Below, one piece after another: positions 35,101 through 46,095 of a DNA stretch of 64,000 nt. Within the stretch, counting starts at the first letter, position 1. Each line of letters opens with the position of its first letter. The translations under genes and the position numbers were made by a program. Origin of the DNA: Rhineura floridana (Eukaryota; Chordata; Lepidosauria; Squamata; Rhineuridae); NCBI RefSeq assembly GCF_030035675.1, contig NC_084485.1:93578838-93642837 (forward strand), written 5' to 3'. The notes under the pieces were generated by a model that was not told the origin of the DNA, ran no database searches, and was given only the letters and a program-made list of their open reading frames with translations.

Positions 35101-38100
35101 TTGCACTAACAGAATGAGTGCATTGGATACTACCCAGTTGGATCTGAGCAGACGTGCAAGATTGCACTGTAAGCTATAGAGATCCTCAGGTAAAACAGCG
35201 TGAGTTGTATAGAAAGTTTAAGCATGATCCAGGAACATGGTGGCTATGTGAAGGAAGCATCTCTATCCTTATTTTATTGGTGGAAATGAGAGTCATTCAG
35301 AAATGAAATAACTAATGCAAGAATCACAATTTTTGTAGCAGCAATTAAATTTGTTCAATCACCATCTTTTGCTTTAGAACGATTTTAATTTTAACTTTTA
35401 ACTTTAACTGACTTCTGAAGCTGATGTGTGACCTCATTCTTAGCCAGCTTCTGTTCTTCTCACCAGCTATCACGCTAAAGTATGCGGCTTTATAAAATGG
35501 CTGAGATACGGTGGGAAAAGCTTATGACATGGACTGGGTGTGATAAGAGGTAAAATAAAGCAAAGATTATTACCACATAGTGCCTCTTGCTCATCCTCCC
35601 CATTTGCACAATTTTTTCTTGTATCACAGACCTGACTGGCTGGAATGCAGCTCTCTCTGTTGTCACATAAAAAGCCTGTCTGGTTACTGGAGGTCACACA
35701 TAAACGATTAACTGAAAAATAAAATGGAGATTAAACTATGGAAGATACTGACACTTAAATGATCAAACCTAATCAGTCCCCACCCCCAATACTATAATGA
35801 CACACTCAAATAATCTATTTTATACCCATAGCCAATCTTCCAACATAACTGGGATGTTTCACACATCAGTAATGACAACGAATGAAAGCTTGTGCTGCTA
35901 CCATTCAATGCAATAGAGGCTGCATGTGATAATTTCCAGATGGATTGTGCCATCTGCCTTTAAAGTGGTATTCGTAATTTTTAAATATCATATTGACAAT
36001 TAGAGATTGTGTATATAGAACCTGAAAGGGTAGACTCTGTTGTGGGAGCCAGTTTTGGTAACGGACCCAAGGCAAGAGTAAAATCCAGAAAAGGCACCTA
36101 GGAGTCTTGTTGCAGATGCAGAAACTAGCCTGCTTGAGGCCCAGAAAATGCAGCAGGTACCATGGGGCCGAGACCAAGGGAGGCACTAGACCACATGCCA
36201 GCAACTGGTGCCCTAGGTGAACCACGCAATTGGTACCAAACTCCAAAGGCAGATCTAGGGTGAGGTTTTTGGTAAACTGGGAGACATTTTGCCTCTACTT
36301 TCCATTTAATGCTTTTTAAGCATATTTATTTAAACAGAAGCATAATTATTTGCTTGGTCCATCCAGTCGTCTGTCCAACCAATGTTTCTGAGATTAGATA
36401 AAACAGAGACATGAAATTTTCAGAGTAGATTTGTACAACAGATGATATTTGTTCAATTTCATATAAAAATACTTTTAAATTTTTAATTATAATTTGTATT
36501 ATTACAAATTAGGGTTGCCAGGTTCAATCCCTGAGACTGATCCTGTATCTTTAGGAGAAGAGAAAGTCAGCCAAGTGCAGGTGTTCTTGCAACACTGTAA
36601 TGGAAAAAACCACAAGGTGAAATTCTCCCTTCCCCCTGCACAACTTTTAACGATACAAAAGACCTCTTGGTTGCCAGGCCCAGCTAAATTATGTTAGACT
36701 GAGAGAGAGCAACAGGCGACATTATCCACTTTACTTCATGGCTAGCAGAACCTGAATCTGGGTCTCTCCAGCCTTAGTCTGACAATGGCTATCCACTATA
36801 CCCCACACGCAATGGCTACATGCATTGATAGCTATTGAGATGCAGGGCCAGTCCTACCATGTTTAATGATAAGTGGCCCATGCAAGATTATATCCATGGC
36901 CCTCACACAGTGGAAACTGTGTAAAATATATGAGCCAAACACCGGAAAATTCCATCAGAGGATAAAAACAACTTTGAAAATGTATAGTGGAGATGTGTAA
37001 GAGCTATAGACCTTTGGGAATTGATGATCAGTATATTTTTAAAAGTTAGATATACAGCCAGGGCTGGTGCAAGAGGGAGGCCAGGTCACGCCCTGGCTGA
37101 GGGCCTCTGGGTCCTAAGGGCCCCCTGAAAGGCCCTTCCTTAGGGTGGGTAGGTAGCACTCCCATGATCTGTGGCAGTGTCGGCTCCCGATCCTGCTGCG
37201 GATTGTGAGAGGGAGGTCCCAGTCACCCCCCTACTGCCGTGCAGGTCCACAATGCCCGCCTACATACCCCACCTACCTCTCACTTGATGTAAATGCTGGT
37301 TGCACTGCAGGCGCAAGCCTGCCATCAACCATTTTTTCCTTCAAAAAATGGAAGTCTTGTCCGAATGAAGAAAATAAAAAAGAACACAAACTCTGGCAAA
37401 TGAAATGCAAGAAGACAATAAGGGATGCTAAAAAAGAATTTGAGGAGCACATTGCTAAGAACATAAAAACAAACAACAAAAAATTCTATAAATACATTCA
37501 AAGCAGGAGACCATCTAGGGAGACAGTTGGACCCTTGGATGATAAGGGAGTCAAAGGTGTCCTAAAGAACAATAAGGAGATTGCAGAGAAGCTAAATGAA
37601 TTCTTTGCATCTGTCTTCACAGTGGAAGATATAGGGCAGATCCCTGACCCTGAACTAACATTTGCAGGAAGGGATTCTGAGGAACTGAGACAAATAGTGG
37701 TAATGAGAGAGGAAGTTCTAGGCTTAATGGACAATATAAAAACTGACAAATCACCGGGCCCGGATGGCATCCACCCGAGAGTTCTCAAAGAACTCAAATG
37801 TGAAATTGCTGATCTGCTAACTAAAATATGTAACTTGTCCCTTGGGTCCTCCTCCGTGCCTGAGGACTGGAAAGTGGCAAATGTAACGCCAATCTTCAAA
37901 AAGGGATCCAGAGGGGATCCCGGAAATTACAGGCCAGTTAGCTTAACTTCTGTCCCTGGAAAACTGGTAGAAAGTATTATTAAAGCTAGATTAACTAAGC
38001 ACATAGAAGAACAAGCCTTGCTGAAGCAGAGCCAGCATGGCTTCTGCAAGGGAAAGTCCTGTCTCAGTAACCTATTAGAATTCTTTGAGAGTGTCAACAA

Positions 38101-41100
38101 GCATATAGATAGAGGTGATCCAGTGGACATAGTGTACTTAGACTTTCAAAAAGTGTTTGACAAGGTACCTCACCAAAGGCTTCTGAGGAAGCTTAGCAGT
38201 CATGGAATAAGAGGAGAGGTCCTCTTGTGGATAAGGAATTGGTTAAGAAGCAGAAAGCAGAGAGTAGGAATCAACGGACAGTTCTCCCAATGGAGGGCTG
38301 TAGAAAGTGGAGTCCCTCAAGGATCGGTATTGGGACCTGTACTTTTCAACTTGTTCATTAATGACCTAGAATTAGGAGTGAGCAGTGAAGTGGCCAAGTT
38401 TGCTGATGACACTAAATTGTTCAGGGTTGTTAAAACAAAAAGGGATTGCGAAGAGCTCCAAAAAGACCTCTCCAAACTGAGTGAATGGGCAGAAAAATGG
38501 CAGATGCAATTCAATATAAACAAGTGTAAAATTATGCATATTGGAGCAAAAAATCTGAATTTCACGTATATGCTCATGGGGTCTGAACTGGCGGTGACCG
38601 ACCAGGAGAGAGACCTCGGGGTTGTAGTGGACAGCACGATGAAAATGTCGACCCAGTGTGCGGCAGCTGTGAAAAAGGCAAATTCCATGCTAGCAATAAT
38701 TAGGAAAGGTATTGAAAATAAAACAGCCGATATCATAATGCCGTTGTATAAATCTATGGTGCGGCCGCATTTGGAATACTGTGTACAGTTCTGGTCGCCT
38801 CATCTCAAAAAGGATATTATAGAGTTGGAAAAGGTTCAGAAGAGGGCAACCAGAATGATCAAGGGGATGGAGCGACTCCCTTACGAGGAAAGGTTGCAGC
38901 ATTTGGGGCTTTTTAGTTTAGAGAAAAGGCGGGTCAGAGGAGACATGATAGAAGTGTATAAAATTATGCATGGCATTGAGAAAGTGGATAGAGAAAAGTT
39001 CTTCTCCCTCTCTCATAATACTAGAACTCGTGGACATTCAAAGAAGCTGAATGTTGGAAGATTCAGGACAGACAAAAGGAAGTACTTCTTTACTCAGCGC
39101 ATAGTTAAACTATGGAATTTGCTCCCACAAGATGCAGTAATGGCCACCAGCTTGGACGGCTTTAAAAGAAGATTAGACAAATTCATGGAGGACAGGGCTA
39201 TCAATGGCTACTAGCTGTGATGGCTGTGCTCTGCCACCCTAGTCAGAGGCAGCATGCTTCTGAAAACCAGTTGCTGGAAGCCTCAGGAGGGGAGAGTGTT
39301 CTTGCACTCGGGTCCTGCTTGCGGGCTTCCCCCAGGCACCTGGTTGGCCACTGTGAGAACAGGATGCTGGACTAGATGGGCCACTGGCCTGATCCAGCAG
39401 GCTCTTCTTATGTTCTTATGTTATGTTCTTAAGATGACGGCCAAGGTTTCCCTAAGGGGCTGATGCTCCTGCCGCCATCATGGTTGATAGCAGGGATGCG
39501 CGTGCATACCACACATATGTTCCATCAACCAAGATGGCAGTGGAGGCATCAGCCCCTTAGGGAAGCCTTGGCTGCCATCTTGGTTGATGGCAGGCATGCT
39601 CACACAGCACAGGCAACATTCACCAAGGGAAAGGTTGGTAGGTGGGGCATGCATGCGTGCGGGTGCTAGGGTCCGGGGCAGGCGGGTGCCCAATGGCTCT
39701 GGCATGCCTGGTGCTGGCCCTGTATACAGCTATCCATATTGTCTACTATACTTCATGGATTACTATGTGAGCTAGTGCTCAGTCTTTTGGCAGCTGCGGG
39801 ATTAATTTTTCTAGATGTGTTTTCAGATCAGAAAACAGCTTCAAGTGATCTGGGATTTAATTAGATGAGTCAAACGGATAGCATATCAAGGGGTATTAAT
39901 AACTGTAAATAAAAGATGGAGACCATTATTCTAGATTATCTATAGTACATTTCTGGTCAGTCTGAATTTGAAATATAACTATGATGTATGATATAGCTAT
40001 TATCAAAGAAGTATGCTACTATGGACCCATTCATAAATCCTGTCTCAATAAACCAGGACATGCCTGAGCTATATGTGCGCTTGTTGCCTCTTTGCTTTCC
40101 CTTCACACAATTTTTAAAAAATATTAGATCCTACAATGTATTTTGATTTCCCCAAAAACATCAAGATGACAGTAGCTATACATTTGGGCAGGTCATTCCA
40201 CTTCTTCAAGGTCTGTTGGGCCAAGTTTATACACATAAAACTCATCATGAAGAATGTTACTGAGATACCCACTGTTGTGGACTACAACTACCAATGCAAC
40301 CAATTCAGGCAGCATAACAAATTGTCAAGGATGATAGGAATTGTTGTCTTGAGTGACAAGCTAAGTCTCTCTTTCTCAATTTCCTTTCATATCTCAAGCA
40401 GCACACTCATCATTTGACTTATTGCAAGCATTACTCCAGTTGGAAGCAATTTGGTCACAATAACATTAACAAAAGCTGGAAGTAACTGACCTGGTGTATG
40501 TGGAGGGATACCAACTGTGACAACCAATGCAATGACAGCAGCGATGACACCAAGTACACTAAGACCAATGGCAGACACACAGATACATCGCTGAGTGCAA
40601 GGGATACACGCAGGACAATCATTATGGCAGCTTTGTAGATTATGTATAGTACCTGTCAGAAAGAGAGGACTTAACTCCAGCTAAATGCTTGCACTGATTT
40701 TGTAGGAAAATCCACAAGCAGGATACTGGCTTCTGCCAGCTCCTACTAATTAATCCTTATTGAAAACATCACATGGGTTTTTAATTCTAAAACAAGGTTA
40801 TATAACTATACAGATCCTCTCAAATGTAAAGATGTATCACTGAACACTAAAGTCAGGATCATTCAGACCATGGTATTTCCGATCTCTATGTATGGATATG
40901 AAAGTTGGACAGCGAAAAAAACGGATAACAGAAAAATCAACTCATTTGAAATGTGGTGCTGGAGGAGAGCTTTGCGCATACCATGGACTGCAAAAAAGAC
41001 AAATAATTGGGTGTTAGAACAAATTAAACCAGAACTATCACTAGAAGCTAAAATGATGAAATTGAGGTTATCATACAACACATCATGAGAAGACATGATT

Positions 41101-43473
41101 CATTAGAAAAGATAATAATGCTTGGAAAACCAGAAGTAGAAAACGAGGAAGGCCAAACAAGAGATGGATTGATTCCATAAAAGAAGCCACAGACCTGAAC
41201 TTACAAGATCTGAACAGGGTGGTTCATGACAGATGCTCTTGGAGGTCACTGATTCATAGGGTCACCATAAGTCGTAGTCGACTTGGAGGCACATAACAAC
41301 AAATACAGATCCTCATGCCCAAAGGTTTCTGCTCCTACTATGCTTATTATCTCCCTCATTTATGCTAAAAATAATACTGGTGCAGAGAGATCATGTCCTA
41401 ATATTTGCATTTGTTCACATTTCTAAAAGTATGTTTTTACAAAATTGTCTAGAGTCTCCTGGGGTTTTAACTGCAGAGGGCAGTTGACCTTCTGCAAAGC
41501 TCATTTTGCCCATCAGGAACAAAGGTATGTTCTAGGACAGGCTAGGGAACTTTTTTGCAGCCTGAGTGTTGCATTATCTCCTGGCAACCTTTGTAGCATA
41601 ACATACCAGTGGTGGGCCAGAGGAAAAGACAGGTGGAGCAACAGGTGTAACTCTTGCCTTTGTATAGCCATGGGAAACTCAGAGGTTCCACATACCCACA
41701 CCTCTCCGTCCAGGCAAGAAAGGGGCATTATCACAGTTCAGGGATACATTCCAGAAAGGCAAAAGCACTCGAGGATATGGAGCAGGGCCAATTAGAGATG
41801 TTGCCCAGGAAAAGTCTTGAGGGTCAGAACAGAGTTCTGGAGGGTTGGATTTGGTCCTTGGGCCTGTTTCCCAGCCCTGTTCAAAGCTAAATTACATGAC
41901 AGCACGGTAGTGACATATTAAGCTGCCTTCAGACTATTTATCTGTTCAGCCTAACATCCCTTACTCTGACCGGCAGTGGGTTGCCAAAGTGTGTGGGTCT
42001 GGAAGAGGTCTCTCTCTGACTTAAGATGCTTTTAATTGGAGATGCCAAAGGTTGAATTTGGTATCTTTTGTGAGCAAAGCATGTGCTCTATCACTATGGG
42101 CCCTCCTCATGTTAGATTCAACTGAGCACAAAAGAAGAGTAAACTGATGCAATAAACAGTATTCCAAGCCCAGAAAGGTAGAATTTATCACATTTTAGGT
42201 CTTGTCCTTTCTCGAGGAAGCTCATTCAGTATAGCAAAAGTGAGGCTGGTCTCTATTGATTTATCCAATTTTTAAAAAATCTCACAATGCAAAATGCTAT
42301 CTGTTCCTTACATACGTATCAGCCCAATTTGTGGAAGAATCAGCTCACAACTGTATTGTGTAATCTTCCTCCGCAGTGCTCATATCTGTCTTTGGGTGAT
42401 AATTGCCATCCTTTCACACGATACTTAAGAATTAGCTGCAGCTAGCTTGAAATACTGCAGTATCTTTTCCCCAAAGCTTTTATACTAAAATACATGTCGA
42501 GTGTGAATGGAGAAGATGCACAGGCAGAAACAAAGCAAGCTTGAAAAAACTGAGGGAGGGGGAGCTATCTCCCTTTTCCTTTTCCCCACTCCCATTGCAC
42601 ATTCATATATTCCAGACATTTTTTATTTGATCCACCATTTCAGTAAAGAAAAAATCCAGCAAATGTTGCAACTAAAATATTTGTATTTGTTCATAAAATT
42701 TGTTACCCAATTTTCATTATAATATAATCCCAAACTGGGGTATAGTACCAATAAAATTTAATACATTCATACAATCCATAAAATATACTGATTATATTAT
42801 GTAATGTACCTAATTAAATGTTTTCTAACAGATCCCTGCCAATGGGATGTCAATTTTGAATGAACTAAAGCATTTTCAGTCTGTTAATAAAACCACTCTA
42901 CTAAAAACTAAACTTTCAAACAAAACTATAGAAACATCAGTTGTCAAGTGGTATGCATATTTAAAATGAGCTGTCTACTTCCACTTTTTGAAAAGACTTC
43001 AGTGTATAAAATTAGTAAGTGGCCAGTATTTTGAATTTGAAATTTTAGGACTACCAATTACCTCTCTTAGCAGTGAAGAGCGATTTTGCTGAACCAAATG
43101 AAGCTGCATCAAAATTCTGTAATTAACAGAAATAAAATACATGCCTTGTTATTATAGAGGGGGAGAAACTTTAAGGCAATACAAGGTACTACATTCAGGT
43201 TCATTAGTTAGGACAGAATCCTTATCTGCATATTTTTAAAAACATGTGAACATCATATAAAGAAGATGTAATTAAAACTGTTTAGAATTTTTATTTTTAA
43301 TTCAGTTTCCCTTTTGGTAAAATAGAGACACAAATTTCCAGCATTTGTGGTTTTCCTGTAGTTTATAGAAAGCAATATAAGAACTAGGGGCTGAACAATC
43401 ATGTTAAAAGAATTATTAAAATAATTAGTTTTTCTAATGAAATGGGTATTACCTGAGGATGAATTTTGTTCAT
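32031..43473 (-). CDS. LDLRAD1: LDLRAD1, LDL receptor class A domain-containing protein 1 (gene span, 6 coding exons)
   Basis: Minus-strand exons 43453-43473, 43062-43116, 40491-40652, 35574-35711, 34519-34647 and 32031-32179 join in frame to 217 codons plus stop; human has about 205. The protein begins MNKIHPQ (human MNKVFPQ). It has no signal peptide, a hydrophobic segment at about residues 51-74 (VLGVIAAVIALVVTVGI) giving a type II topology, then LDLa modules at about 84-125, 140-165 and 172-215. The last has the conserved CIPRHLCRD and HCIDWSDEY. The function is not established. Six cysteines precede the membrane segment, more than I recall in human. Introns hold a hAT element with nested CR1, two BovB fragments and GC-rich repeats. 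Confidence 0.95.
32228..32368. mobile_element. short palindromic hAT-like MITE
   Basis: Starts CAGGGATGGGAAAG and ends TTCCACATCCCTG; the interior is a diverged inverted repeat around GGATGTTGTTGGATGCC and GTTGTCCACATCTGG. No clear target duplication. In the last LDLRAD1 intron. Confidence 0.6.
32585..32780. repeat. GC-rich repeat tract
   Basis: Contains AAAATCTGCTCCAGAGGGTT, closely matched by AAAATCTGCTCTGGAGGGTC at 33346, suggesting two members of one GC-rich family in the same intron. Not classified. Confidence 0.35.
33135..33475. repeat. GC-rich repeat tract
   Basis: Second member of the tract at 32585-32780, with GTTGGGTTGTAGCCAGTGCT preceding the shared AAAATCTGCTC block. Family unknown. 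Confidence 0.35.
33497..34050 (-). mobile_element. RTE/BovB LINE 3' end
   Basis: The inverted copy begins with (GTTGTT)n and TGCCTTCAAGTCGATTAC. The minus-strand reading includes KVLKCKDVSLNTKVRIIQT and LEQIKPELSLEAKMMKLRL. Transcribed in the same sense as LDLRAD1, within its last intron. Confidence 0.85.
34519..34647 (-). CDS. LDLRAD1: LDLRAD1 coding exon 5, second LDLa module
   Basis: Acceptor TTTTAAAATAG, donor GTAAGT. Encodes DLPNSLPEYLIFHCG and WIYADQRCNGINDCGDCSDE, close to human WIYSDQKCDGTNNCGDCSDE. Confidence 0.95.
34785..35180. repeat. repeat-like tract in LDLRAD1 intron
   Basis: An L2-tail-like stretch (TTAATTACATTTATAGACTA) leads into a GC-rich block and ends with ACGTGCAAGATTGCACTG, similar to the short palindromic repeat terminus. 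Probably several old repeats side by side. Confidence 0.25.
35574..35711 (-). CDS. LDLRAD1: LDLRAD1 coding exon 4, first LDLa module
   Basis: Acceptor TTATTTTTCAG, donor GTAATA. Encodes NQTGFLCDNRESCIPASQVC and NCANGEDEQEALC, with the acidic calcium-binding end of an LDLa repeat. NQT is a potential glycosylation site. Confidence 0.95.
36510..36685. mobile_element. half copy of the palindromic hAT-like element
   Basis: Starts TAGGGTTGCCAGGTT and follows the left arm of the element at 12485 through TTGCCAGGCCCAGC, where it stops at the centre of the palindrome. In the third LDLRAD1 intron. Confidence 0.65.
36715..36805 (-). repeat. tRNA-like SINE remnant
   Basis: GAACCTGAATCTGGGTCTCT followed by AGTCTGACAATGGCTATCC resembles the inverted tRNA-like head of a SINE. 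Confidence 0.35.
37059..39722. mobile_element. hAT-like element split by a CR1 insertion
   Basis: The ends CAGGGCTGGTGCAAG and CTGGTGCTGGCCCTG are imperfect inverted repeats, and the flanks carry a perfect 8-bp duplication TATACAGC (37051-37058 and 39723-39730). The element's own sequence is about 37059-37336 plus 39433-39722; the middle is a CR1 LINE. The right part contains a strong internal hairpin (arms about 39431-39487 and 39528-39585). No transposase is seen. Confidence 0.75.
37337..39432 (+). mobile_element. CR1 LINE, 5' truncated, long intact reverse transcriptase frame
   Basis: An uninterrupted frame to 39214 covers more than 600 codons of CR1 ORF2: PSRETVGPLDDKGVKG, KSPGPDGIHPRVLKEL, NYRPVSLTSVPGKLVE, GVPQGSVLGPVLFNLFIND and the catalytic FADDTKLF. 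The conserved C terminus ends FMEDRAINGY. The 3' end has CCACTGGCCTGATCCAGC and CTTATGTT repeats. The endonuclease domain is missing by 5' truncation. The frame appears to start upstream at 37205, but that part is hAT sequence that happens to be open. It is inserted inside the hAT-like element. A young copy. Confidence 0.9.
39731..40490. other. LDLRAD1 intron, unclassified
   Basis: AT-rich intron sequence between the hAT element and the membrane-segment exon. I recognise no repeat or coding feature. Confidence 0.4.
40491..40652 (-). CDS. LDLRAD1: LDLRAD1 coding exon 3, membrane segment
   Basis: Acceptor TTTCTGACAG, donor GTCAGT. Encodes a cysteine-rich stretch (C34, C38, C41, C44, C48, C50) and the transmembrane segment, aligned with human CSRRGACLSASLLLLLATV. 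Confidence 0.92.
40820..41302 (+). mobile_element. RTE/BovB LINE 3' end with 12-bp target duplication
   Basis: Flanked by perfect ATACAGATCCTC (40808-40819 and 41303-41314), proving a single insertion of a 5'-truncated element. It encodes NSFEMWCWRRALRIPWT and LEQIKPELSLEAKMMKLRL. An internal deletion near 41080 disrupts the YFGHIMRRHDSLEK region. Ends GGCACATAACAAC. In the second LDLRAD1 intron. Confidence 0.9.
41538..41879. mobile_element. nonautonomous hAT-like element
   Basis: The ends CAGGCTAGGGAAC and GTTTCCCAGCCCTG pair as inverted repeats. The flanking 8-mers TTCTAGGA and TTCAAAGC agree at five positions. About 340 bp, related in style to 18230-18608. Confidence 0.5.
41918..42111 (-). 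mobile_element. tRNA-derived SINE
   Basis: On the minus strand, ATAGTGATAGAGCACATGC gives an A-box-like tRNA head and AAATTCAACC a degraded B box, followed by the body and GAAGGCAGCTTAAT at the 3' end. Matches the tRNA-headed SINE also seen at 54285 and 57275. Confidence 0.65.
42112..43061. other. LDLRAD1 intron, unclassified
   Basis: AT-rich intron sequence; no coding feature or repeat that I can name. Confidence 0.4.
43062..43116 (-). CDS. LDLRAD1: LDLRAD1 coding exon 2
   Basis: Acceptor GTTAATTACAG, donor GTAATT, 55 bases. Encodes NFDAASFGSAKSLFTAKR. Weakly conserved cytoplasmic sequence, supported by phase and both splice sites. Confidence 0.7.
43453..43473 (-). CDS. LDLRAD1: LDLRAD1 coding exon 1 (7 codons)
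   Basis: ATG at 43473, MNKIHPQ, donor CAG|GTAATA. Only 21 coding bases; identified by match to human MNKVFPQ and by phase. Confidence 0.8.
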
Positions 43474-44165
43474 TTTGACCCCAATAGCTGCAGGAGTATA
43501 TTAACTAATAGGTAGAATTCTTCTGACAATTTCCCCATTTATGTTCACTTTAAGCTGTGTTGCTGAGATATGGAAAGAGGAACTGCCTTGTTTTATTAGC
43601 CACTAAATGCATTCCTGGGGTGGTGTTACCTGGTTACTAAGAGAAACAGTGATCGGAGGAGAGTCATTCTAATCCCAGCCATACCTATCAAAAAGAAAGT
43701 GAGCACAAACTCAGGAAACCCTATTTGCCTTCCCTCTGGCAATCACCACAAAAAATAACAGCGCAAGTGATCGTGTTGCAGCCCCTACTGGACATATTAG
43801 AAAACTTCACACATAGGTAGCACCATGAGTAGCATTGGGGATACACTACAAGCACGAATGATATGGCTCCAGCACCTTCGAGAATGTCAGTAATGTAATG
43901 TTCTTAACTTTATGTTCATTCTTTTGGTATAATGGCCACCTCTTTGGTTTGTTCTTTTAGCCAGCAACCTGGATAAGAAAGTTGATATTGCAAATCCCTT
44001 TTAAAGTAGATCATCTGCAAATCTTCTATTGAGACAAGTTGTTTAATGGATGTAGTTTTAATCTGCCCTTTGAATACACTTACACAGTAATTCAGTGTTC
44101 ATCCATGGCTTTCTGTTCTTAAATAATTAAACCAAGATTTTTAAAATAATTGCTAAAATGGATAA
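43474..44165. other. upstream flank of LDLRAD1
   Basis: The LDLRAD1 transcription start probably lies here. The sequence is AT-rich without a CpG island, unlike the other promoters in the window, which suits a tissue-restricted gene. Specific elements could not be identified. Confidence 0.35.
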
Positions 44166-45645
44166 CCCTCCCTAGACCCAGATAATCTTAATAACTATAG
44201 CCCAGTAGCAAATGTTCCATTCCTGGGCAAGGTCCTTGAACAAGTGGTGGCAAGCCAGTTACAGACACTCTTGGATGAGACTGATTATCTGGATCCATTT
44301 CAGTCGGGTTTCAGGCCTGGTTTTGGCACGGAAACAGCCTTGGTCGCCCTGTATAATGACCTCTGTCGAGAGAGAGACAGGGAAGTGTGACTCTGTTGAT
44401 TCTCCTTGATCTCTCAGCGGCTTTCGATACCATCAATCATGGTATCCTTCTGGGAAGACTGGCTGAGTTGGGAATGGGAGGGACTGCATGGCGGTGGTTC
44501 CGCTCCTACTTGGCGGGTCAGCTCAAGGTGGTGCTTGGGGAACATTGCTCAGCACCCTGGACTCTCCAGTATGGGGTTCCACAGAGGTCAGTTCTGTCCC
44601 CTATGCTGTTCAACATCTACATGAAACCGTTGGGTCCAGTCATCCGGAGCTTTGGAGTGCGTTACCATCAGTATGCTGATGACACACAGCTCTCTTTCTC
44701 CTTTTTATCTTCTTCAGGTGAGGCTGTCAATGTGCTGAACCGGCGCCTGGCTGCGACAATGGACTGGATAAGGGCTAATAAACTGAGGCTCAATCCAGAC
44801 AAGACTGAGATGCTGCTAGTGGGTGGTCCTTCTGACCGGATGGTGGATGTCCAACCTGTCCTGGATGGGGTTGCACTCCCCTTGAAGGAGCAGGTTCGTA
44901 GCTTGGGGTTTTTCCTAGAACCATCTCTGTCACTTGAGGCTCAGGTAGCCTCAGTGGCATGGAGTGGCTTCTACCAACTTCAGTTGATGGCCCAGCTATG
45001 CCCCTATCTGGACAAGGATAACCTGGCTTCAGTTGTCCATGCTCTGGTAACCTCCAAGTTAGATTACTGCAATGCACTCTACGAGGGACTGCCTTTGAAG
45101 ATAGTTCAGAAGCTGCAGCTTGTGCAAAATGCAGCAGCCAGATTGGTAACAGGGACCAGATGGTTCAGTCATATAAAACCGATTCTGGCCCGCTTGCATT
45201 GGTTGCCTGTATGTTTCCAAGCTTGATTCAAGGCGCTGGTTTTAACCTATAAAGCCTTACATGGCTTAGGACCACAATACCTGATGGAATGCCTCTTCCG
45301 ACACGAACCCACCCGTACACTACGCTCAACAGCCAAGACCCTCTTCCGGGTGCCTACTTAAAAGGAAGCTGGGAGACTGGCAACAAGGGAGAGGGCCTTC
45401 TCAGTGGTGGTCCCCAAATTATGGAATGATCTTTTTGACAAGGTGCGCCTGGTGCCAACAGTGTTATCTTTTCGGCGCGAGGTCAAGACTTTCCTCTTCT
45501 CCCAGGCATGTTAGCATGTTTTTAAATTGTTTTTAATTTTTTTTGTGTTTTAAAATTCGTATATTTGTTTTCAATGTTTTTTTATTGCTGTAAACCACCC
45601 AGAGAGCTTTGGCTATGCAGCAGTATATAAATGTAATAATAAATA
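44166..45645 (+). mobile_element. L2-type LINE, 5' truncated
   Basis: Reverse transcriptase pieces LDETDYLDPFQSGFRPGFG, LDLSAAFDTINHGILLGRL, YHQYADDTQLSFSF and LDYCNALYEGLPLKIVQ are visible. One open stretch covers 279 codons (44387-45226). A frame change lies near 44385 and stops follow 45226. The 3' end AACCACCCAGAGAGCTTTGG and an AATAAATAAT tail are typical. Intergenic between LDLRAD1 and TMEM59. Confidence 0.88.
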
Positions 45646-45959
45646 ATGTTTATGTTGAAAGTGTGGAATGAAGCTCTTTAAGGGCTTTTCTAATTGTATG
45701 AATAAAAATTTGTCTATGTATTAGTTTTAATGTTATGATCACAGTTTATAAAGTATTGATCTTTCAGTGCAGCTGGCTGAAGACATCGAAGAAGTTTTTG
45801 ATATGGCATAGCTCAGCTGTTCAACGGAAACAAACCACTGGGTTCAGCTAGGCCCGTGCATGAACCTGTAGAGTTCAAGCTGGAGCTAGAAATAGTTTCA
45901 CTGTCACAATGTTTGGGGTTCTGCAGAATGCACACACTTTGGTACTAACATAAAAGTCA

Positions 45960-46095
45960 GGAGTGGGGGACCTGTGGTCCACCAACTGTTGCTGGACATC
46001 AGCTGTCCTCAGCCCCAGCCACCCTGACCAATGGTCAGCTGTTATGAGAATTGTAGCCCCAACAACATGTCAAAAGCCACAGGTTCTTTAACCTC
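45960..46095. mobile_element. degenerate palindromic hAT-like MITE
   Basis: CAGGAGTGGGGGACCTGTGG and CCACAGGTTCTTTAACC are the decayed ends, with CTGGACATCAGCTG and GAATTGTAGCCCCAAC inside, matching the unit at 32228. Confidence 0.45.

Noticed and set aside
37205-37336. An apparent N-terminal extension of the CR1 reverse transcriptase frame
   Set aside because: This part belongs to the surrounding hAT-like element and is open by chance.
41918-42111. A possible tRNA gene
   Set aside because: The A- and B-box-like parts are embedded in a longer SINE body and the tRNA fold is degraded.
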